A DNA stretch of 7,829 nt from assembly GCA_964641715.1 (NCBI GenBank), contig CAZXMB010000141.1, forward strand, positions 1 through 7,829, read 5' to 3'. Position 1 is the first letter of the stretch, and each line of letters begins with the position of its first letter. Origin of the DNA: CAZXMB01 sp964641715. Its GTDB lineage: Bacteria > Desulfobacterota > BSN033 > UBA1163. The notes under the pieces were generated by a model. The model was not told the DNA's origin and searched no databases. It saw nothing but the letters and a program-made list of their open reading frames with translations. The translations under genes and the position numbers were made by a program. This document shows, in pieces, positions 1 to 5,469 of this stretch.

Positions 1-64
1 CCTGAATGAATTCCCTTGCCGCCTTCTGAATATCTTTCTGCTCCTGAGTCAATTCGAAGTCCAT
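1..64 (-). CDS. acyl-CoA dehydrogenase, N-terminal fragment (cut by window edge)
   Basis: Only the first 21 codons are in the window; the rest lies beyond base 1. The translation begins MDFELTQEQKDIQKAAREF, the typical opening helix of acyl-CoA dehydrogenases. It closely resembles the start of the complete acyl-CoA dehydrogenase at the other end of the window (MDFKLTAEQEMIRDMV). The ATG is preceded at a good distance by an AAAAGGGG Shine-Dalgarno-like stretch (bases 71-78 read on the minus strand, 6-base spacing). It follows etfA in the same direction after an 85-base spacer. By family knowledge it would be an FAD enzyme that forms a 2,3-enoyl-CoA and reduces the neighbouring EtfAB. Its substrate cannot be judged from so short a piece. 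Confidence 0.8.
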   Translation of the reverse strand, partial: MDFELTQEQKDIQKAAREFIQ

Positions 65-78
65 GTCTAACCCCTTTT

Positions 79-113
79 AACGATGAATGATGAACAATGA
101 ACGATGAACGATA
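79..113. repeat. degenerate heptanucleotide tandem repeat, unit AACGATG
   Basis: On the plus strand five 7-base units run head to tail: AACGATG (79-85), AATGATG (86-92), AACAATG (93-99), AACGATG (100-106) and AACGATA (107-113). Units differ from the consensus by at most one base. The array fills most of the spacer between etfA and the next acyl-CoA dehydrogenase gene. Short heptanucleotide arrays of this kind are known in intergenic DNA of several bacteria; their function is unknown. Confidence 0.75.
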
Positions 114-131
114 AAAAACCCGAGGTTTTTA
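113..131 (-). terminator. possible weak intrinsic terminator after etfA
   Basis: Read on the minus strand, AAAAACC, loop TCG, then GGTTTTT forms a 7-bp stem (arms 124-130 and 114-120), followed by one more T and then AT. The stem lies 20 bases past the etfA stop codon. Only two of the seven pairs are G-C, so termination would be weak. The hairpin is nearly symmetric and could act in either direction. It may reduce, rather than block, read-through into the next acyl-CoA dehydrogenase gene. Confidence 0.35.
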
Positions 132-158
132 ATCTTTAACCTTCGACTTTTAACTTTT
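124..158. repeat. second degenerate heptanucleotide repeat, unit about AAAAGTT (minus strand)
   Basis: Read on the minus strand from 158 down, successive 7-base units are AAAAGTT, AAAAGTC, GAAGGTT, AAAGATT and AAAAACC. The first unit starts inside the last codons of etfA, the TAA stop falls across the first two units, and the last unit forms one arm of the terminator-like hairpin. The unit differs from the AACGATG array next door, although the period is the same. The units are diverged, so this call is less certain than the first array. Confidence 0.5.
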
Positions 159-1130
159 TTTCAGTTCTTTGATTTTGTCCTTGATCACCGGGACGATTTT
201 AAAGAGGTCTGCCACGATCCCGTAATGGGCGACACCGAAGATAGGGGCCTTTGGATCCTTGTTGATGGCGATGATGGTCCCCGAACCTTTCATGCCAGCG
301 ATATGCTGGAAGGCACCGCTGATGCCGATGGCAATATAGACCTTCGGTTTCACCGTCTTTCCGGAAGTTCCCACCTGGCATCCCTTAGGAAGCCATTTCT
401 TATCCACCACGGGTCGTGAACAGGAAAGGACCCCTCCAACAGAGTCAGCCAGTCCCTTCACCATCGGGATATTCTCGGCATCCTTAATTCCCCTCCCCAC
501 AGACACCAGGATATCGGCCTGGGTAATATCGACCTCACCCGCAGCGGCTTCCACAAACTCGATAAACCGCCTGGCAAGGCCTTCGTCCGTCAGTGGTGAG
601 GGGACGGAGACGATCTCTCCTGAAAGAGGTTCCTCCTCCATGACAGGGAAGGCCCCCGAACGAAGGGTCACCATATAGGGGCCCTTCTTCAGGAAGGAGA
701 CTTCCGCATTGATCTTTCCGCCGTAAATCTGCCGGGTGAGAGAGAAGGTTTCGTCCTTCGCCTCTATACCGATACAATCGGTGGCGAGAGGTAATTTTAA
801 CCGGACCGCCAGGCTCGGTGCGAAATCCATTCCCTGTGCGGTATGGCCGATGAAGGTCAACAGGGGCTTTCTCTCGGTGATGAGCTGGATGAGAGCCCTC
901 TCATAGATTTCTGAATTATAGAATTCAAGACGGTCATCCTCAATGAGAAATACCCGATGCGCTGCGGGTTTAAGAGCCTCTGCCAGGTTCTTTACTCCCT
1001 TTCCCAAGAGGGCGATTCCCAATTCTCCTCCGAGACCCTCTGCGAGCTGTCTTCCTTTGGAGAGCATTTCCCAAGTGACATCCCTTATTTCTCCCCGGCG
1101 GTGTTCTGCGATCACCATGATCTCTTTCAT
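150..1130 (-). CDS. etfA: electron transfer flavoprotein subunit alpha (EtfA)
   Basis: This 326-residue protein has the normal length of EtfA. With EtfB it forms the FAD heterodimer that accepts electrons from acyl-CoA dehydrogenases. The N-terminal half is the EtfA/B-type domain. The C-terminal FAD domain is clear: VGRGIKDAENIP (211-222), SRPVVDKKWLP from S228 with the conserved Arg 229, then QVGTSGKTVKP (242-252), YIAIGISGAFQHIAGM (255-270) and AINKDPKAPIF (278-288). The flavin loop reads VGTSGK where many family members have VGQTGK. No extra N-terminal ferredoxin domain is present. The ATG shares one base with the etfB TGA (TGATG), which indicates translational coupling. A good AAAGGAGGG ribosome site lies 8 bases upstream (1139-1147). 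The protein is expected to be cytoplasmic. Family certain; whether it takes part in bifurcation is not decided by the sequence. Confidence 0.96.
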   Translation of the reverse strand: MKEIMVIAEHRRGEIRDVTWEMLSKGRQLAEGLGGELGIALLGKGVKNLAEALKPAAHRVFLIEDDRLEFYNSEIYERALIQLITERKPLLTFIGHTAQGMDFAPSLAVRLKLPLATDCIGIEAKDETFSLTRQIYGGKINAEVSFLKKGPYMVTLRSGAFPVMEEEPLSGEIVSVPSPLTDEGLARRFIEFVEAAAGEVDITQADILVSVGRGIKDAENIPMVKGLADSVGGVLSCSRPVVDKKWLPKGCQVGTSGKTVKPKVYIAIGISGAFQHIAGMKGSGTIIAINKDPKAPIFGVAHYGIVADLFKIVPVIKDKIKELKKS

Positions 1131-1921
1131 CAGGCGAGCCCTCCTTTGTCTTTCAGAATATCGAAAACCCTTTGAGCCACCTCTTCCGGTTTTCCCTCTA
1201 ACATCGTGGCACCTTCACCCACGGGTGGAGGAAAGATCTTTTCTAAGCGGGTATCAGAACCCGCAAGCCCCACCTCTTCGGGTTTGAGATTGAGGTCAGA
1301 GGCTCCGTGGGCCCTGATCTCCTTTTTCGCTACCTTTCGGATGCCCATAATGGAGACATAACGGGGTTCGTTGATCCCTGTCTGGATGGTGAGAAGGGCG
1401 GGAAGGTCCACTTCAACCACCTCTTCCAGGCCGCCTTCGAGTTCCCGGTGGGCTTTTATCTTCTTCTCCTGGACTTCAATCCGATTGACGAGCGAAACAT
1501 GGGGGATATTGAGAATTTCTGCCACGGTCACTCCTACCTGCCCGTAACCGTCATCTTCTGCCTGGGTGCCTGTTAAGATGAGATCAAAGGGGATCTTACG
1601 GATTGCCTCTGCCAGTACCCTTGACGTGGCAAGGCCATCCGACCCGGCAAAGGCAGGATCGGTTAATCGGATGGCATCGTCCGCGCCCATGGCGAGACAC
1701 TTTCTCAGGGATTCGTTTGAGTCTTCTCCACCCATCGAGAGGACCGTGACCGTCCCTCCTGATTTTTCCTTCAGAAGGATGGCCTCTTCAATGGCGTAGC
1801 TGTCCCACTCATTGAGATCGAAGGCGAGGCCGGCCTTGTCGATATCTTTCCCCGATTTATCAATGGAGATATCCGCATCCGTAGTATCCGGGACTCTTTT
1901 AATACAGACCACAATATTCAT
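1130..1921 (-). CDS. etfB: electron transfer flavoprotein subunit beta (EtfB)
   Basis: This 263-residue protein has normal EtfB length and starts with the family opening MNIVVCIKRVPDT. Family signatures are KCLAMGADDAIRL (74-86), the nucleotide-loop segment LTGTQAEDDGYGQVG (116-130) and LPALLTIQTGINEPRY (163-178). EtfB holds AMP in conventional Etfs or a second FAD in bifurcating Etfs. The loop here (DDGYGQVG) matches neither the DDDxxQTG type of mitochondrial Etf nor the DGDTAQVG type of well-studied bifurcating Etfs. Start choice is firm: an AAGGAGGAGGT site (1924-1934) sits just upstream. It follows the NuoG/FdhA-like gene after 24 bases and overlaps etfA by one base, so the three are very likely cotranscribed. 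Likely role: electron acceptor for the flanking acyl-CoA dehydrogenases. Confidence 0.96.
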   Translation of the reverse strand: MNIVVCIKRVPDTTDADISIDKSGKDIDKAGLAFDLNEWDSYAIEEAILLKEKSGGTVTVLSMGGEDSNESLRKCLAMGADDAIRLTDPAFAGSDGLATSRVLAEAIRKIPFDLILTGTQAEDDGYGQVGVTVAEILNIPHVSLVNRIEVQEKKIKAHRELEGGLEEVVEVDLPALLTIQTGINEPRYVSIMGIRKVAKKEIRAHGASDLNLKPEEVGLAGSDTRLEKIFPPPVGEGATMLEGKPEEVAQRVFDILKDKGGLA

Positions 1922-1923
1922 CT

Positions 1924-1934
1924 ACCTCCTCCTT
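1924..1934 (-). promoter_or_regulatory. strong ribosome binding site of etfB
   Basis: The minus strand reads AAGGAGGAGGT two bases before the etfB ATG; the first AGGAGG is 6 bases from the start codon. This is the strongest ribosome site in the window along with that of the HdrBC-like gene. Confidence 0.8.
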
Positions 1935-1945
1935 TCTAAATCCTT

Positions 1946-4468
1946 TCATTTATGGCTCGCCTTTTCCACCCGGACATAGGTCATCCCCTCCCCGGACAGG
2001 GGACAGGGGTGAGGAACGATCAGGACTCCGGAGACGATTTCTGGCGATATCTTCACCTTCATCTTCAGCGACTGGTCCCCGGGGGTCCGAATCCGGACTA
2101 TCTCTCCCTCTTCGATTTTGAGCGATCCTGCATCCTCGGGATTCATCTCGAGAAAGGCCCTTTCGGAGACTGCCTTCAGGTTCTCACTCTTCAGGCTGAC
2201 CTCGCCTGACCGGAAGAGGGATGGTCTCTGAGTTAGATAAAAGGGATACCCCTCAGGATGGAGTTCGGGTTTCGGCTGAGAGAGTGGAATCAGTTTTGCC
2301 TTCCCTGAAGGAAACCCCTTTTCATAGAGGTGGTTTACCCCTCCGGGCCACTGCTCCCCGTCCCGGAGACCCTGATAAGCCGGAACTGTTTTTGATATCT
2401 CCTGAAAGATTGCCTCAGGGGTCTCTCCGGGGAGATTGGTTTTTAAAAGACTTAGAAGGCCAGTAAAGATCTCGAAGTCCGGTCTGGAATGGTCCTTCGG
2501 CAGGCGAATGGGATTAAGCCTCTGGACCCTTCTTTCGAGGTTGGTATAGGTTCCTGATTTCTCCACAAAGGCAGAAGAAGGAAGAACCACATGGGCCTTC
2601 TCAGCCGTCTCGGTCATAAAGAGATCCTGTACCACTAAAAGCTCAAGATTCTCTAAAGCCCCCAGTGTTAAAGGAATATTCCTTCCCGCCAGGTAGAGGG
2701 CCTTCAACTCTCCTCGCTCGCACTTCTCAAGAAGGGATTTCCCTCCGGCTTCTTCCACCTCCCCGGAGAGAATTCCCATGTCGATGGCTCCCTGGCTGTT
2801 CGATTTTTCAAGAAGGTAAAGAATGCCTGAAGATTCTTTACCCATTTGGCCGGTGAGAAGAGCGAGATTGGAGGAGGCAATGGCTATCTCTTTCTGATTG
2901 AGATGAGACCACGATCCCGAGCCAATCAGAATCATCGCCCTTTTAGCCCCTGCAAAGCTTCGGGCTGCCTTTTCAATCTGAGACCGTTTTTCTTCTGAAA
3001 GGAGTTTGAGATAGTCTAAATAATCACTCTGCTTCTTCTTTAATTCTTCGATCCCTTCAGTCCTCTGATCAATAAAGCTCCGGTCCTCAAGCCCCTCCTT
3101 CAGGATCACCCCGATCATCCCGTTGATCAGGGAGACTTCCATCCCTGGCCTTTCAAGGAGGAGAATGGAGGGGGGGAAGAGGGGAGAAAACAGGCTGGCA
3201 TGGCTGAGGCCAATGTCCGTGTTGCCTAAAATGATGAGCTGTGCCTTATTCCGCCTGATGGCCAGATGGATCTCATTCTTGATGATGGGATGGCTTTGCG
3301 CGGGGTCCACCCCTATGGCCATGATGACCTCCGCCTTTCGAATCTCATGGATGGAGCTGGTCGAGGCCGGAAAACCGAGGGTCTTGGCTAATCCCCGGGT
3401 TAATCCTTCAGCTGTTTTTCCTCCGGTATGGTCAAGATGATTTGTCCCAAGGACATCCTTGAAGAGTTTTTTATAAAGGTAATACTCTTCGTTGGTTAAT
3501 CTTTGTGATGCGGAGGCTCCGATACTTTCCGAACCGTAGCGGGTTTTTATTCTTTCCAGTTCCTGAACCACAAACCCCAGAGCCTCCTCCCAGGAGGCCT
3601 CTTTGAGAGTACCATTGACTCTCAGGAGGGGAGCTTTGAGCCTTTCCGGAGAGTCAACGAAGTCCCAACCGAATCGTCCTTTGAGACAGAGATTTCCATC
3701 ATTGGGGCCCTGGAGGGGATCGGAGAAGACCCTTTTAATCTCTCCATTCTTGGATCCGACGGTAAGGAGACATCCGCAACCGCAATAAGGACAGGGGGTT
3801 GTGGTTTCCTGAAGTTCCCAGGCTCTGGTTTTATAGTCGAAACAGTTGCTGGTGATGGCGCCCACAGGACAGGTGTCGAGACATTGGCCGCAGAATTCAC
3901 AATGGATGGGCCGATGAAAGTCTGTATCGATGACAGACCTGATTCCCCTCCGGGTGAAGGAGAGTTCAGCCACACCCTGGACCTCCTCACAGATCCTTAC
4001 ACAACGACCGCAGAGGATACATTTATTCGGGTCTCTCTGGAGAAGAGGGGAGGAGTCATCTACGGGAAAAGTGACGGGTTCCCATGGGTAGAGAGTCTCT
4101 TTGACCCCGTATTCATAGACCAGCTCTTGAAGATCGCATTCGCCCTCCCGTTCACAGCGGGGGCAGATCATCGGATGGTTAAGAAGCAGGAGATGAAGTT
4201 GCAATCTTCTTGACTCAACGACCTTTGGGGAGTTTGTAATAATCTCCATTCCATTTTTAACAGGAGTGAAACAGGATGGGGTCAGGTCCGTTTTTCCCTT
4301 CTCCTCCACCACACAGAGACGGCAGGCACCAAAAGGAGAAAGCCTCCGGTCATAGCAGAGGGTCGGGATTCTGATCCCCGCGGATTGAGCCGCCTCCAGG
4401 ATCGTTCGGCCTCGCTCAACCTCCACCTCCAGCCCATCGATTGTCAATCGGATAGCTTGGTTTTCCAT
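1946..4468 (-). CDS. NuoG/FdhA-like iron-sulfur molybdopterin-family oxidoreductase without the catalytic Sec/Cys
   Basis: This 840-residue protein has the architecture of cytoplasmic formate dehydrogenase alpha subunits and NuoG. Domains in order are: plant-type [2Fe-2S] (C38, C49, C52, C66); His-Cys3 [4Fe-4S] (H98, C102, C105, C111); two ferredoxin clusters (C150/C153/C156/C160 and C190/C193/C196/C200); the molybdopterin-family [4Fe-4S] (C226, C229, C233, C261, with K263 following); then the molybdopterin domains, including QGAIDMG (about 559-565) and HVVLPSSAFVEKSGTYTN (616-633). Where formate dehydrogenases have DHCAR-x-(U/C)-H, this protein reads LDHTGGKTAEGL (345-356), about four residues shorter and without Sec, Cys or the following His. 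Formate oxidation is therefore unlikely, and cofactor binding is uncertain. The C-terminus HPCPLSGEGM is repeat-like. The start is supported by family alignment (IRLTIDG begins at residue 6), but no good Shine-Dalgarno precedes the ATG. It probably carries electrons in a cytoplasmic complex with the NuoE-like, EtfAB and HdrBC-like partners. Confidence 0.85.
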   Translation of the reverse strand: MENQAIRLTIDGLEVEVERGRTILEAAQSAGIRIPTLCYDRRLSPFGACRLCVVEEKGKTDLTPSCFTPVKNGMEIITNSPKVVESRRLQLHLLLLNHPMICPRCEREGECDLQELVYEYGVKETLYPWEPVTFPVDDSSPLLQRDPNKCILCGRCVRICEEVQGVAELSFTRRGIRSVIDTDFHRPIHCEFCGQCLDTCPVGAITSNCFDYKTRAWELQETTTPCPYCGCGCLLTVGSKNGEIKRVFSDPLQGPNDGNLCLKGRFGWDFVDSPERLKAPLLRVNGTLKEASWEEALGFVVQELERIKTRYGSESIGASASQRLTNEEYYLYKKLFKDVLGTNHLDHTGGKTAEGLTRGLAKTLGFPASTSSIHEIRKAEVIMAIGVDPAQSHPIIKNEIHLAIRRNKAQLIILGNTDIGLSHASLFSPLFPPSILLLERPGMEVSLINGMIGVILKEGLEDRSFIDQRTEGIEELKKKQSDYLDYLKLLSEEKRSQIEKAARSFAGAKRAMILIGSGSWSHLNQKEIAIASSNLALLTGQMGKESSGILYLLEKSNSQGAIDMGILSGEVEEAGGKSLLEKCERGELKALYLAGRNIPLTLGALENLELLVVQDLFMTETAEKAHVVLPSSAFVEKSGTYTNLERRVQRLNPIRLPKDHSRPDFEIFTGLLSLLKTNLPGETPEAIFQEISKTVPAYQGLRDGEQWPGGVNHLYEKGFPSGKAKLIPLSQPKPELHPEGYPFYLTQRPSLFRSGEVSLKSENLKAVSERAFLEMNPEDAGSLKIEEGEIVRIRTPGDQSLKMKVKISPEIVSGVLIVPHPCPLSGEGMTYVRVEKASHK
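1985..2009. repeat. REP-like GC palindrome inside the 3' end of the NuoG/FdhA-like gene
   Basis: On the plus strand CCCCTCCCC (1985-1993), a GGACA loop, then GGGG (1999-2002), ACA, GGGG (2006-2009) fold as two G-C stems with a small bulge; GTGAGG follows. This resembles the palindromes dispersed between genes in many proteobacterial genomes. Read on the minus strand it encodes the peptide HPCPLSGEG near the C-terminus of the NuoG/FdhA-like protein, a peptide of the kind typically produced when such repeats are translated. It is 37 bases upstream of the stop codon. Confidence 0.5.
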
Positions 4469-4808
4469 AATCTCGACATTGAATAATCAATCATCAGGCA
4501 CGGATCACCCGATGATGGTCGATATCCAAATGACCCAAATTTCCCCCTCTCCCTTTGGGAGACGGTGTCGCAATCGAAAGCAAAGGGGGAAGGCAATCAG
4601 GTTCCAAAGCTTTAGAATGCGGGTCTTTTATGTCATGCGAAATCGTCGCTTGTATAAAATCGAATGTTCTCATACGTTTGTAAAACTCAAATCCGAACGG
4701 GTAAAGGTTTCCGCTCTAAATCTTCTCCACCTGACCGCCTCCCCCCATTTAGAAAAGTCAGTTTTTTCATATGATGACACAGTCTCTTGGGAGAGATCAC
4801 AATGTTTG
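4469..4808. other. 340-base gene-free stretch between the NuoE-like and NuoG/FdhA-like genes
   Basis: No convincing gene lies here on either strand. In related operons this position holds NuoF (about 1.3-1.8 kb), but no NuoF-like peptide (NADH or FMN motifs, or the NuoF [4Fe-4S] motif) is readable in any minus-strand frame. The stretch holds a nested GC-rich hairpin (4541-4591), a small hairpin just after the NuoE-like stop (TCTCT-TGGG-AGAGA, 4783-4796) without a T-run, and a dyad close to the NuoG/FdhA-like start (ATCATC about 4488-4493, GATGAT about 4511-4516). No clear -35/-10 pair could be chosen. It could be a long leader with its own promoter for the downstream genes, or the scar of a lost gene. 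Confidence 0.6.
4541..4591. repeat. nested GC-rich inverted repeat (REP-like hairpin)
   Basis: On the plus strand TTCCCCCT (4541-4548) pairs perfectly with AGGGGGAA (4584-4591). Just inside it CTCCC (4549-4553) pairs with GGGAG (4557-4561) across a TTT loop. The segment CCCCTCTCCCTTTGGGAGA looks like the common REP-type palindrome of proteobacterial intergenic DNA. It lies about 70-120 bases upstream of the NuoG/FdhA-like start and would be transcribed as a stable leader structure if the operon reads through. No T-run follows on the minus strand, so it is not a standard terminator. Confidence 0.55.
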
Positions 4809-5443
4809 TCATGGATAGGATCTGATAATTTCAATGGCCTTTCCCGGATCGAGCATCCCGTAGGTATCATGGCCGACGACCATCGCAGGGGCTAAGCCGN
4901 NNNNNNNNNNNNNNNNNNNNNNNNNNNNNNNNNNNNNNNNNNNNNNNNNNNNNNNNNNNNNNNNNNNNNNNNNNNNNNNNNNNNNNNNNNNNNNNNNNNC
5001 GGATCGAGCATCCCGTAGGTATCATGGCCGACGACCATCGCAGGGGCTAAGCCGCAGGCACCGAGGCATCGAACCGCCTCCAGGGAAAATTTTCTATCTT
5101 TGGTGATCCCCCCGACTTCCACCTGGAGATCCCTTTGAAGATTCTCAAGGATCTCTTTTGACCCCTTCACGTAGCAGGCCGTCCCGAGGCAGACTCGAAT
5201 GATGTATTTTCCTCTCGGGATGGTTGTAAAGAAGGCATAAAAGGAGACCACCCCGTAAACCTGTGAGGAAGAGAGATGAAGCCCTTCTGCAATGCGATGC
5301 TGGACAGGCCTGGGGAGGAACCCGCAGATATCCTGGACCTCTTTCAGCACCGGGATGAGGGCTCCATGTCTTCCTTTGTATCGGGCGATGGTCTGGTCAA
5401 CCCTTTCCCATTCCTCTTTTGTGATCGTCTCTACCCATCTCAT
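4809..5443 (-). CDS. nuoE: NuoE-like [2Fe-2S] thioredoxin-fold subunit, split by an assembly gap
   Basis: NuoE-type subunits carry one [2Fe-2S] cluster and pass electrons to or from the flavin subunit NuoF in complex I, NAD-linked formate dehydrogenases and bifurcating hydrogenases. The ligands are intact: C85-x4-C90 (VCLGTACYVKG) and C126-x3-C130 (VRCLGACGLAPAM). The helical N-terminal part (LIPVLKEVQDICGFLP, then SQVYGVVSFYAFF) is typical. Bases 4900-4999 are N, and the 55 bases on each side are identical. Removing the Ns and one copy restores one frame of 159 residues ending GMLDPGKAIEIIRSYP and TGA at 4811-4809, the usual family length. As written, the gap shifts the frame and gives a false stop near 4892. 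The ATG at 5443 is preferred over an in-frame TTG at 5455, because GGAAG lies 5 bases before the ATG. It follows the HdrBC-like gene by 26 bases. Its normal partner NuoF is not encoded next to it. Confidence 0.88.
4845..4899. repeat. 55-base direct duplicate, copy 1 (contig end overlap)
   Basis: This segment is identical to 5000-5054 and abuts the run of Ns. Both copies encode the same part of the NuoE-like protein (cluster-proximal GLAPAMVVGHDTYGMLDP region). A length of exactly 55, a common assembler k-mer, ending precisely at the gap points to unmerged contig ends and not to a biological repeat. Confidence 0.93.
4900..4999. other. scaffold gap of exactly 100 Ns
   Basis: One hundred Ns is a conventional placeholder for a gap of unknown size. 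The identical flanks suggest that the true gap length is negative, about -55 bases, with no missing sequence. Confidence 0.97.
5000..5054. repeat. 55-base direct duplicate, copy 2 (contig end overlap)
   Basis: Exact copy of 4845-4899 on the other side of the Ns. The sequence beyond it continues the NuoE-like reading frame upstream, with the four cluster cysteines on this side or within the copy. Confidence 0.93.
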
Positions 5444-5448
5444 TTTTT

Positions 5449-5453
5449 CTTCC
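5449..5453 (-). promoter_or_regulatory. ribosome binding site deciding the NuoE-like start
   Basis: The minus strand reads GGAAG, then five As, then the ATG at 5443. An in-frame TTG at 5455 overlaps this site and has no site of its own, so the ATG is the better start. Confidence 0.5.
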
Positions 5454-5469
5454 AAACATCAGAATCGAA

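Noticed and set aside
3400..3460. Selenocysteine in the NuoG/FdhA-like protein
   Set aside because: No in-frame TGA occurs in the active-site region; the sequence reads directly through Thr-Gly-Gly-Lys.
4731..4761. Inverted repeat CTGAC/GTCAG in the spacer as a regulatory site
   Set aside because: Five pairs with a 21-base loop are expected by chance.
4687..4770. 27-residue minus-strand ORF (MKKLTFLNGGRR...) in the spacer
   Set aside because: No ribosome site, no recognisable family and very short; the region also has no other coding signal.
4783..4796. Small hairpin TCTCT-TGGG-AGAGA after the NuoE-like stop as a terminator
   Set aside because: The stem is only five pairs and no T-run follows on the minus strand.
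4479..4895. 138-residue plus-strand ORF across the spacer
   Set aside because: It starts at a TTG without a ribosome site, overlaps the NuoE-like gene antisense and the gap edge, and reads through the REP-like palindrome; no family is recognisable.
4892..4899. Stop of the NuoE-like frame near 4892 as a real truncation
   Set aside because: It arises only from the frame shift caused by 100 Ns plus a duplicated 55 bases; collapsing these gives a full-length protein.
5444..5455. TTG start at 5455 for the NuoE-like gene
   Set aside because: The TTG overlaps the GGAAG site that serves the ATG at 5443, and family members do not need the extra residues.
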